From Antedon mediterranea (lineage: Eukaryota > Echinodermata > Crinoidea > Comatulida > Antedonidae): DNA of 64,000 nt. The translations under genes were made by a program, and so were the position numbers. This document shows positions 55,481 through 64,000 of this stretch, piece after piece (within the stretch, counting starts at the first letter, position 1; every line of letters starts with the position of its first letter). Under the pieces are notes generated by a model. The model made no database searches. It saw only the letters and a list, made by a program, of their open reading frames with translations, and was not told the DNA's origin. The stretch spans positions 6,988,288 to 7,052,287 of the forward strand of contig NC_092676.1 in the NCBI RefSeq assembly GCF_964355755.1. Reading direction: 5' to 3'.

Positions 55481-55910
55481 TAAATCGTTGTACCCAGTGA
55501 TGGGGATGCCTTTGTTGTGTTTAACAATGCTGTTCTTCCGCGAAGATAATAATATACGATATAGGTTAAAGTTAGTAATTGAGGTTTTTGTCATTAAACA
55601 TTTGTTGGGTCCCCCCTGCTACTCTCCTGGGTCTCATATCATTGACAACTATTCCCCAGAGGCCTCCGGTTCACGGTCTAGTTAATGGCCACCGATCGTT
55701 CAGATCATGATAAATGATTTGGCAGACATCGAGGTAGTGAGGTGTTCATACGAAAAAACGGATACAGTAATTCAATGACTTTGCAGGGGACAACAATATG
55801 ACCGAAAGGATACATTTTCTTCAAAAGCCTCTCCTAGTGTGCAGGAAGGGTGAGTTCCAGTGATGTAATTTATTGTGTTCACTTCCATGGTCTATTTAAC
55901 CTACGAACAA

Positions 55911-56064
55911 CTATTCAAACTAGTTTGGTAGTGATATGCCCAACAATGGTAGTGATATGACATCATCATCTTCATATATGGACCATGGAACTATAGTTTC
56001 ATGTATGTACACATCATATTTCTTTTATCAAATAAAGCTTGATAGCATTAGACAGAGCTTTAGA
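55911..56064 (+). mobile_element. MITE family 1 copy, diverged
   Basis: The middle (AGTGATATGACATCATCATC) and right tip are present; the left tip is lost. Confidence 0.75.
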
Positions 56065-57550
56065 GAGTCTGGGGAGTCATAGAAAATGATTCTTTTAGCA
56101 TTTTCATCAGTTAAAAGAACATGCCGGTACTCCGCAATGGAAGATTGCTATCACGTTCTCCTTTTTATTATATAATAACATCTTTACCAACTGCCATGTT
56201 TTATTCGTAATGGATAACCATTAATGTCTACTGGAGTCATTGATGCTTTGACCCATGGGACATTTTTGCAATTGCAGTCAATTTGTCTTTTTGAAATAAA
56301 CGCCGACAACGAAACTAAAAACAAAGAACTTGTTTGACGATGATTCGTTAGGTGTTGACCTGTTGGTCCCACGACTCTCTAGAGTATATTACCATTGCTA
56401 ATAACTATTTAGATAAATGATCTGAAAACTGTATAAACGCCAGATTGGGTATCTAGTAGCTTATCGTGCTGGGGTTTGAAAGAATTGTTTAGATCGTATT
56501 ACCTGTATTCAGCCAGGTTTTAGTGCCAAAAATAACTATACCGTATAAACCTAGTTTACTCATAGTGAAAAATAATATTTTACAGTATCTGTAACTTTTT
56601 AAGCGTATTTTATTTGTAGACTGGTGGAAATAACTCTAATAGCTTTTGAGTCAAACAAATTGCCAAACAAATTTGTTTTATATTGTTGAAATAATATGTT
56701 CAAAATCTGCTCTGCCCAGTATAAGTTGCCATATTTGCATAAAATCAAAATGGCTGCCATTGACAACTTTCATCCCAATTATCTCTTAATAAACTATAAA
56801 GAATTTTGTATAATATATACAGTATATTGAATGAATGAATATAGTGTATATTGATGGAATTAAAAGATTTTGAAGTCCGGCTGATAATATCCGCACTCCT
56901 TCCAAATTATTGCACAATCTAGTTAGATAAAAAATGATTTATTTAATATTTTGTATTTTTTAGGATAATACGTTATTTTCAATGCAAGAGATAGGTGAAT
57001 AATGTTGAAAGTTAAATTTCGCCTCATTTGAATGAACGGAATCTCAAATTGTTCAGGATTAATTTGCTATAATCATGTGTGTTACGGTACTTTGTTATCA
57101 CTTTTCATAGGAAAATTATGTATCTTTCGACAATTAGGAACCGAAACTCGAGGGATAGATAAGAGAGTACGGAGCCTAAATCGGTCGTTTCACTTCTTAA
57201 TTAGGCCTAGGCCTACTTCGCTACAAAATTGAGTTATCGCATCAGCCTGTTTTGATCTAATATTTCATTCGCTATGAAAGCAATGTCGTACCTGAACAGG
57301 CTTAATCAAGTCCAATTAATATCGAATTTGTTGCAAGATATCAATTACTACTTGAAATAATTGTCACTCTTTGTCCCGTTTCATTTTCAAGGGCATCTAT
57401 TGGAATGGGTGATTATAAATTGTAAATGAGAAAGGAATTTCTGGTGTGGGGATTTGCGAAGAAATGTAATAATGTTAATCGTTGAGTTCAATGACAGGGG
57501 CTCTGTCGAATTAAATTTCAGTACAATAACAATTATAGGTATTAGGTTTC

Positions 57551-57684
57551 TGTAGTATCCACACAATTTAAATAAGAGCAAGAAAACACAGTCTTATGAA
57601 TCAACACTTTATTGTCTACTTTCTTTCTCAACCTCGTGTTTCAACCACCTGCCCTCAACGCCCACTCTAGTTCCCGTTACCACA
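57551..57684 (-). repeat. 3' LTR of the Ty3/gypsy element
   Basis: A 134-bp direct repeat, matching 61742-61875 base for base as read. It contains the polyprotein stop codon. Confidence 0.95.
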
Positions 57685-60600
57685 ATCTCCCCCTTGTAAC
57701 AAATTACATTCTTCAACGTACCTACTAGGATTCCTTACTACTCTACCTGACCTAGTTCTATACGGAACTTGGTCTACATCTCTTTGTATGAATCTATCTA
57801 CATTTACATGTTCTGGTTGTTCATTTTCAAAATCATCTATCAATACCTTATTCAATGGCGTCGCCCATTTCTTACAATCAGGGCTTACAATAGCCAGCCT
57901 TTCAATATTATATGTTTTTCTATTACTCAACACAAAAGTCGCATTTCCCACCTTCTTAACTACTCGAAATGGCCCCATAAATGAACTACTACCCTTATGT
58001 ACATATCCAGTTTTCTTTACCTTTACATGCATTCCTTCCTGTACAACAGGTAATTTTACACTGTTATGATTATCAAAATATTTCTTTTGTTTCTCTTGTT
58101 TAACCCTTACTAGTTCTTTAAGTTTAGTTTTATCAACCACCACATCTGATGGCGGTGTCAATCCTTTTATATCTAACTGGTTTCTTAATTTTCGTCCATG
58201 TAACAGCAGTGCTGGTTCCACCTCTGTTGTTGAGTGTGGAGTGTTTCTATATACAAATAAAAATGACTGTACATATTGTTTAACTTCTTTCCCTTCTAAT
58301 GATGCAGTTTGTATTGTTTGTTTTAACACTTTGTTAAATCTTTCTACTGCCCCATTACTCTGTGGGTGATAAATAGCAGAATGCAAATGCCTAATATCCC
58401 TTTGTTTCAGAAATTGTTTCATTTCGTAACTGACAAACTGAACTCCATGATCAGTTATCAATTCTAATGGGTAGCCCTCCCGAGCAAATACCCTCGACAG
58501 AAAATCTATTACGACTTGTGTGGTAACTTTTGGTACAAAACATACCTCTGGCCACTTAGAATGGTAATCAATTAAAGTAATGGCAAATCTGCACTGGCTT
58601 GGTAGTAAGTCGCAGGGACCCACTATATCTAGTCCCAACTTTTCCCAGGGCATTGATGGGTATTCTATGGGTGTCATTGGAGCTTTTGAAATCTTTATCG
58701 TTTTATCATGTTCTATACACACAATGCAATGTTTAATTATATTTTCTACCTGGGTATCCATTCTTGGCCACCAATACAATTGCCTTAATCTTTTCTTAGT
58801 TCTCATTATCCCTTGGTGAGCCTCATGTGCCTTGTAAATTAAATGAACTGTTAGGGAGTCTGGTACCACCACCCTATCACCTCTGTAAACTCTATTTTCT
58901 AATACTATTAATTCCTCCCGTACTTTATAATATGGCAGTATGTTGCTATCCAACATATCTTTACTTTCTGGCCAACCAGACTCTATGTATTTAATCACTT
59001 TCTGTTGGGTTTCATCTTTATCTACCTCAGCCTTAAATTGTCCTAGGGTTATACAACACTCTTCTTCTATCTCTACTAAACATACCGCAGCAATGTCATT
59101 GTTCTGTTCCGAGGACCCCCCTTCATATTCCAATGGCAGACGAGATAATCCATCTGCCACAACATTATCAGAGCCTGGTTTGTATTCAACGGTGTAGTTA
59201 TAATTTAGCAGCCTTGCACCCCATCTAGCTATACGCATAGGTCTGTGGCCATTCCCACTGGATGCTAACAGTGTTGTCAGTGCTTTGTGATCGGTTCGTA
59301 GTATAAAATGTCTACCCCATAGGTACGTATGAAATTTCTCAATTGAGTACACACATGCCAAGGCTTCACGTTCGCCTGTGGAATATTTTCTTTCTGCACA
59401 TGTTAACTTTCTTGATGTGAAAGCTATGGTTACTTCCTTCCCTTCGATTAGCTGGGTGAGAACCGCCCCTATTCCATACCCCGACCCATCTGTCGTCACA
59501 ATTACTTCCCTTTCTGGGTCAAACAAGGCAAGGGCTGGACATGTCACAATGCTCTGCTTAATCAATGCAAATGCCCCACTGGCCCTTTCACTCCAGTCAA
59601 ATTCCTCCCCTAATTGAATATCCCTTAGTGGCTGTACAAGGGTTGCATAATTCTTGATAAATTTGGAATAGTATCCGGCTAAGCCCAGAAAGGATTTCAC
59701 CTGCTCTTTATTTTCTGGAACCGGAGCGCATTTTATTGCTTTAACTAATTCTGGGTTTGGGTGAAGCCCCTCTGAATCTAATACATGGCCCAAAATTTTA
59801 ACGCTAGTCACTCCAAACTCACACTTGTCATTGAGGCGCATTCCATACTCTTGAAGCCTATTGAGTACTGCCCTTAGAGCTGTATCATGGTCTGATTTAG
59901 TCCTGCCAAAAACAAAAATATCATCAATAAAGTACCCAATATTGGGAATTCCTTGCAGTATTATTGACATTAATTTTTGAAATGCGGTAGGAGCAGAAGC
60001 CAACCCAAAGCACACCTTTTTAAATCTGTACAAACCCTTGTGGGATACAAACGTTGTAAGGTCCCTACTATTTTCATGTAAATTTAACTGGTGATATGCA
60101 GACTTCAAATCTAATTTGCTAAACAATTTAGCACCTGACATGGTATCTAATAATTCATCAATTTTTGGTAAAGGGTGTTTTTCAATTACTATGGATTCAT
60201 TTACTTTTCTCAAATCCACACAAAGTCGTATTCCACCATTTTTCTTCCAAACAACTACTAATGGAGACACCCAATCGGTTGCCCCCTTAACCCTTTCAAT
60301 AACTCCTTCCTTCTCCAACCTATTCAACTCATTAGTAACTTTGTCCCGAACTGCCAGAGGCAGTCTTCTCAGTGCTTGCTGCACAGGTGGCACTTGGGAA
60401 TTAACCTTAACTGTATGCTCAAAACCTTTAATGTGTCCCAGATCAGAACCAAATAGATGGGGAAACTTATTTTTTACCCAACCCATATTGGTATCCTCAC
60501 CCTCACAGTTCTCAACTTTCATTGTCAAACATGACATAGTTGACCCATCAATTGTTAACGCTAGCCTTTGAATTAAATCTTTTCCCAAAATAGAACACCC

Positions 60601-61728
60601 TTGGTCTACTACTAAAAACTTTGCTGTAGCCATTTTTGACTTGTACTTAACCAATGCATTAAATTCCCCAACAATTTTAATTGTTTGTCTAGTATAAGTT
60701 AACAAATTAACTCCACTTGGGTACAGTGCTTCCTGCACAAAATGTCTTTGAAACAGTTTCATACTTAATAGGGATACATCTGACGCTGTATCAACAACAA
60801 AAGGTAGGTTCACATTATTCACACGAATAGTCACTGAAACATTTGTCTTCCTCATGCACTCACCATTAGCTTCTCCATCGAAACACTGCATAACATTTGC
60901 ATTACCAACTTCCCGACACATGCGCTGAAAGTGGCCTACTCTTGAACACTGACGGCATACTCGACTCCTTGCTGGACATTCATCAGAATTTGCCAGGTGG
61001 CGTTGTGACCCGCATCGAAAACATCGTCTTTTTCCTTCCCCATTAGGACCATTGTTACGGTAGCTCCTTTTGTTCACCTGTGTTTGTGCACACACTGGCA
61101 TTGGTACTGCATTGAGTTCATCAGGAATCTTTACCGCTATCCCCTCTATCGCTTTCCGTTCCTTCTCAGCTGCTTCGACCCTCTCTGCAATCTGAATAGC
61201 TTTGGTCAAGGTCAAGTCTTTCTCCATTAATAATCTTTCACGTACTCTTGTAGAGTTTGTTTTTTCTACAATCTGATCACGGATCATGTCGTCATGCAAC
61301 CCAGCAAACTGGCACGTACTTGCTAAGTGTTTAAGAGCTAAAACAAACGTTTGAACGTTCTCACCTGGTTCATGAGATCGGCTACGAAACTTGTACCTCT
61401 CCGCTACCACGTTAATTTTAGGTTCAAAATAGTCACCAAGTAATTGTAATGCTCTTGTAAATTCATCATTATCATCATCTGCTGCCTGCTGTGCACCTGG
61501 TATGGCAGCCGAAGTAGCCCTACTGTTCAAAACAGTGTAATAAATCCGTTGAGCTTCAGTACCTAACGACGCTATCAGGATAGCTTTGCGGCGGCCCGCC
61601 GACGCTCCCTCCAAGTCAGCAGCCGACAAGTAATTTTGAAATATTATTTTCCATGTTTTCCACTGAACAACGGGCGTGCCTGGAGATTCCAGAAATGGGT
61701 GTGGTTTACTCACTATGTTATAGTTCAT
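57667..61728 (-). CDS. Ty3/gypsy Gag-Pol polyprotein
   Basis: The start is taken as the ATG at 61726-61728, just inside the 5' LTR; the frame is open further upstream into the LTR but without ATG. Order: Gag core (about residues 20-220); two zinc knuckles (first C-x2-C-x4-H-x6-C, atypical; second CRQCSRVGHFQRMC, canonical); aspartic protease with FVVDTASDVSLL; RT with VDLRKVNESI, LDLKSAYHQ and FIDD (about 59920-59935); RNase H beginning TTDGSGYGIGAVL; an HHCC integrase zinc finger; and integrase core acids in GLDIVGP, LITDHGVQF and AVERFNK. The C-terminal tail runs through the polypurine tract, so the stop (57667-57669) lies inside the 3' LTR. There are no internal stops. Confidence 0.94.
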   Translation of the reverse strand: MNYNIVSKPHPFLESPGTPVVQWKTWKIIFQNYLSAADLEGASAGRRKAILIASLGTEAQRIYYTVLNSRATSAAIPGAQQAADDDNDEFTRALQLLGDYFEPKINVVAERYKFRSRSHEPGENVQTFVLALKHLASTCQFAGLHDDMIRDQIVEKTNSTRVRERLLMEKDLTLTKAIQIAERVEAAEKERKAIEGIAVKIPDELNAVPMPVCAQTQVNKRSYRNNGPNGEGKRRCFRCGSQRHLANSDECPARSRVCRQCSRVGHFQRMCREVGNANVMQCFDGEANGECMRKTNVSVTIRVNNVNLPFVVDTASDVSLLSMKLFQRHFVQEALYPSGVNLLTYTRQTIKIVGEFNALVKYKSKMATAKFLVVDQGCSILGKDLIQRLALTIDGSTMSCLTMKVENCEGEDTNMGWVKNKFPHLFGSDLGHIKGFEHTVKVNSQVPPVQQALRRLPLAVRDKVTNELNRLEKEGVIERVKGATDWVSPLVVVWKKNGGIRLCVDLRKVNESIVIEKHPLPKIDELLDTMSGAKLFSKLDLKSAYHQLNLHENSRDLTTFVSHKGLYRFKKVCFGLASAPTAFQKLMSIILQGIPNIGYFIDDIFVFGRTKSDHDTALRAVLNRLQEYGMRLNDKCEFGVTSVKILGHVLDSEGLHPNPELVKAIKCAPVPENKEQVKSFLGLAGYYSKFIKNYATLVQPLRDIQLGEEFDWSERASGAFALIKQSIVTCPALALFDPEREVIVTTDGSGYGIGAVLTQLIEGKEVTIAFTSRKLTCAERKYSTGEREALACVYSIEKFHTYLWGRHFILRTDHKALTTLLASSGNGHRPMRIARWGARLLNYNYTVEYKPGSDNVVADGLSRLPLEYEGGSSEQNNDIAAVCLVEIEEECCITLGQFKAEVDKDETQQKVIKYIESGWPESKDMLDSNILPYYKVREELIVLENRVYRGDRVVVPDSLTVHLIYKAHEAHQGIMRTKKRLRQLYWWPRMDTQVENIIKHCIVCIEHDKTIKISKAPMTPIEYPSMPWEKLGLDIVGPCDLLPSQCRFAITLIDYHSKWPEVCFVPKVTTQVVIDFLSRVFAREGYPLELITDHGVQFVSYEMKQFLKQRDIRHLHSAIYHPQSNGAVERFNKVLKQTIQTASLEGKEVKQYVQSFLFVYRNTPHSTTEVEPALLLHGRKLRNQLDIKGLTPPSDVVVDKTKLKELVRVKQEKQKKYFDNHNSVKLPVVQEGMHVKVKKTGYVHKGSSSFMGPFRVVKKVGNATFVLSNRKTYNIERLAIVSPDCKKWATPLNKVLIDDFENEQPEHVNVDRFIQRDVDQVPYRTRSGRVVRNPSRYVEECNLLQGGDCGNGN

Positions 61729-61741
61729 CCTCGTCGCCAAT

Positions 61742-61875
61742 TGTAGTATCCACACAATTTAAATAAGAGCAAGAAAACACAGTCTTATGAATCAACACTT
61801 TATTGTCTACTTTCTTTCTCAACCTCGTGTTTCAACCACCTGCCCTCAACGCCCACTCTAGTTCCCGTTACCACA
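61742..61875 (-). repeat. 5' LTR of the Ty3/gypsy element
   Basis: Partner of 57551-57684, with the same TGTAGTATCC start and TTACCACA end in plus orientation. It is followed by the target duplication GTTTC. Confidence 0.95.
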
Positions 61876-61899
61876 GTTTCTATTATTTTAAAATGGGTC

Positions 61900-62046
61900 T
61901 AAGCTCTGATACACTATCACACTTTATGTGACCAAAAATAAAGTGTGATATGCCCATATATGGACACGATGACGTCATATCACTACCATATTTGGGCGTG
62001 TCAAACTTTTGTTATCAAACTAGTTTGATAGTGTAGAGAGAGCTTA
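61900..62046 (+). mobile_element. MITE family 1 copy next to the LTR element, first of pair
   Basis: TAAGCTCTGATACACTATCA to TAGTGTAGAGAGAGCTTA, starting about 20 bases right of the LTR element's target duplication. Confidence 0.87.
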
Positions 62047-62176
62047 AAGCTCTAATAAACTATCACATTTTATGTGAAAGAAAAAGTGATGTGCCCATAA
62101 TGGACGCGATGACGTCATATCCATACCATGTTTGGGCGCGTCACACTTTTTTTGTCAAACTAGTTTTATAGTGTAG
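62047..62176 (+). mobile_element. MITE family 1 copy, second of pair
   Basis: It abuts the previous copy (AAGCTCTAATAAACTATCAC). The right tip is truncated at GTGTAGCTTGA. Confidence 0.85.
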
Positions 62177-62724
62177 CTTGACTATACCGCTACTATCTTC
62201 ACAATGGGAAGTGTACTAATATTATAATACTGTGCGTCATTTTTAAAGTGCGTTGATAAAATTCAAAGGTTAGAGTTGAATTGCTTGATTAACAAGAAAT
62301 AAACATGCCTTTTCATTTATTGTCGCCCGCGGGTTCATTCTGATACCAGTCATTGTGTGTGTGTGTGAGTCGGATTTCAACAAATTGAGATATGTTTATC
62401 TCGTGCAACTAGTACTAAACGTTGGAAATTCGCGTAACCTTTATTTCTCTTGCTAGGAGCAATATTACGATCGAATCCAATAGCATCTCGCGTTTCTTTC
62501 CACATTTAAAGCGAAGTAAAAGGGTACTAAGGTCGAATGGGCCCGCAGGATCGCTCCTTCACATCCGTTAATAAAAGTTAACAAGATAATATTATAAGAA
62601 ATGATAATGAAACGCGAACATTTCGAGTGAGTTTTAAAAAAGAGGTTATATGGATTAAAATATAAATAATGAATATATGAATAACATATTATTACATTAT
62701 ACATTGCTCCCACAACGTCATCGA

Positions 62725-62885
62725 TCAAAGAGAGTGGCTGCGACACAGATGTACACGGGGGTACAGAGTACGGTTGGTATTATTTCTCGCATCCAGACAT
62801 AAGATCAAAGGAGTGTTATGAGTTTCTCTCTTTGCAAGGTGAGCTCAATATCCTGTTGATTGCCTTGTTTAAACTAAATCACACC
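62725..62885. repeat. Second copy of the 29185 repeat
   Basis: Shares GTGGCTGCGAC and ATAAGATCAAAGGAGTGTTA through GAGCTCAATATCCTGTTG. Confidence 0.6.
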
Positions 62886-63418
62886 AATTAGGCTATAATA
62901 CTGTAGCCATGTGTCTAATACTAGCACATGTGGCCAAAAACCTTTAAGAAATTCCAATTTGGGGCGACTTTTATTGGACAGCATAGTTTTGGTATCGGTT
63001 CACCTGGTATTACGTCACGTCGCATAGTTGTGAATGTCATCGTTGACGCGCGAACGTCAAGTCGTGGAGAAGAAGTGTGAAAATAAAATCTTCTTTTGTC
63101 GTCAATCATCCTGAAATATGATTCAATATCATATTAATCTTGGAAAATATTTGTTTATGTTTATATGGCAGTTTAAACGGATGAAAAGTATCCGGTATTT
63201 TGATTTTACAAAGTGATTTACGTTTGTGTCCGCTAATTAGAACAGCCATTTTTAAAAAGATGCTAATGTGAGGCATAACTCTCTACAACCTAAATGGAAT
63301 ATATCTATATTGTGTTGCACTGGAAAGTCATTGTTTGTTGTCTGAATTTGCTCATGAAAACGAGTAAGGTGGATTTTCTCTACAATAAGGTGGTAGGCCT
63401 ACAGTACGCAAGAAGACC

Positions 63419-63603
63419 TAAAGCTTGGTTTCCACTAGAACGTAACGCAAGGACGTAAACGCAACGCAAGCGTTTTAACCAATGACAAGCGAAGTTATAG
63501 ACAGTTAGCAATCACAAGCGAATAAGCCATCGCTTGTGATTGGTCAATTCACTTGCGTTGCGTTACGTCCTTGCGTTGCGTCGCTAGTGGAAACCACGCT
63601 TAA
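63419..63603. mobile_element. MITE family 3, long palindrome
   Basis: Inverted arms of roughly 60 bp begin TAAAGCTTGGTTTCCACTAG / CTAGTGGAAACCACGCTTA and contain ACGCAAGGACGTAA and its inverse. The middle has CAATCACAAGCGA / TCGCTTGTGATTG. Confidence 0.85.
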
Positions 63604-64000
63604 CAGGAATGTTACAGACATGGTGAATTGTAAGTATTCAATGTAAATTACTGTTATTTCTTGTTCACTGTATATTTTTGTTGGTATTTTTTTTTATTTA
63701 CCGAGTTCTCATACAATCTCTCTTTAAGTACGTATATATAGAATTTGATGACATTATTGTTTTACCCACACGCCAAATAACGTGTCCCCCGAGGGGTTTT
63801 CTCTAATGTTGTTTGGTTGTAGTGTTCTCTTCGTCCGTCTAGTTTCATTACAGTATATACCTATACCGAGCCATATTATTTTTGAATAGGATTGTGTAGT
63901 ATGGATGATTCTTCCAGCGGGCCTACAACCGACTAGACCCTAATACAATTTATCAGTGGGCTCACCAACACTATTAAGTACCGAACAAAGTGTCCATTTT

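Larger units (their letters stand above)
52415..57550. other. Repeat-rich interval downstream of BRWD/PHIP
   Basis: It probably begins with the BRWD 3' UTR (T-rich to about 52660). After that it holds a SINE remnant, at least five copies of the common palindromic MITE, and AT-rich DNA. No open frame here has domain content or splice support. Confidence 0.6.
57551..61875 (-). mobile_element. Intact Ty3/gypsy LTR retrotransposon
   Basis: A 4325-bp element is bounded by two 134-bp LTRs that look identical and start TG / end CA. They are flanked by the 5-bp target duplication GTTTC (57546-57550 and 61876-61880). On the minus strand, a primer-binding-site candidate TGGCGACGAGGATG begins two bases after the 5' LTR, and a polypurine tract AAGGGGGAGA precedes the 3' LTR. 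One frame of 1362 codons fills the interior. Identical LTRs and an unbroken frame point to very recent insertion. The single gag-pol frame and short LTRs resemble the Mag/SURL branch; this placement is inference. Confidence 0.95.
61876..64000. other. Right-edge interval without a supported gene
   Basis: Two adjacent MITEs (61900-62176), a repeat also seen at 29185-29440 (62725-62885), and a large palindromic MITE (63419-63603). The remaining sequence shows no coding or RNA-gene signal that could be supported. Confidence 0.6.

Noticed and set aside
60116-60571. 151-codon plus-strand frame inside the LTR element
   Set aside because: It is antisense to the intact pol frame and has no independent features.

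Overview
This is a eukaryotic, AT-rich window with many introns. It carries parts or all of three conserved animal genes spread over long introns full of young repeats. Splice sites follow GT/AG, and the three gene models join in frame across every intron. The host is most likely a marine invertebrate, perhaps a deuterostome such as an echinoderm. That guess rests on the single undivided BRWD/PHIP gene, the Mag/SURL-like Ty3 element, the DIRS element and the dense palindromic MITEs. Taxonomy is inference, not read directly.

Layout. (1) 958-15676, + strand: the 3' part of a synaptotagmin-like protein gene (SYTL/Slp, bitesize type). It has two very large disordered exons followed by C2A and C2B; the N-terminal Rab-binding exons lie upstream of the window. 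(2) 15677-21025: a gap between two convergent genes, filled with MITE and low-complexity DNA. (3) 21026-30300, - strand: a complete DHDDS coding region (343 aa) in seven coding exons. Its fourth coding intron holds a 5.2-kb DIRS-type tyrosine-recombinase retrotransposon (23170-28418) with its internal complementary region preserved. (4) 30301-32498: the head-to-head space between DHDDS and BRWD, probably a shared promoter. (5) 32499-52414, + strand: a complete BRWD/PHIP gene of 35 coding exons (1768 aa). It encodes an N-terminal helical region, WD40 repeats, a Tudor-like module, two bromodomains and an acidic/basic tail. (6) 52415-57550: repeat-rich DNA. (7) 57551-61875, - strand: an intact 4325-bp Ty3/gypsy LTR retrotransposon with identical 134-bp LTRs, a 5-bp target duplication and one uninterrupted gag-pol frame. 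(8) 61876-64000: MITEs and no supported gene.

The host genes have no obvious shared pathway: a Rab/membrane-trafficking effector, the dolichol-synthesis cis-prenyltransferase, and a chromatin reader/ubiquitin-ligase substrate receptor. The most unusual content is mobile DNA. There is a palindromic MITE family with about 18 copies or fragments, at least four SINE-like families with tRNA-like heads, nested insertions, several minisatellites inside introns, long near-perfect hairpins, and a hammerhead-ribozyme-like core near the left edge.
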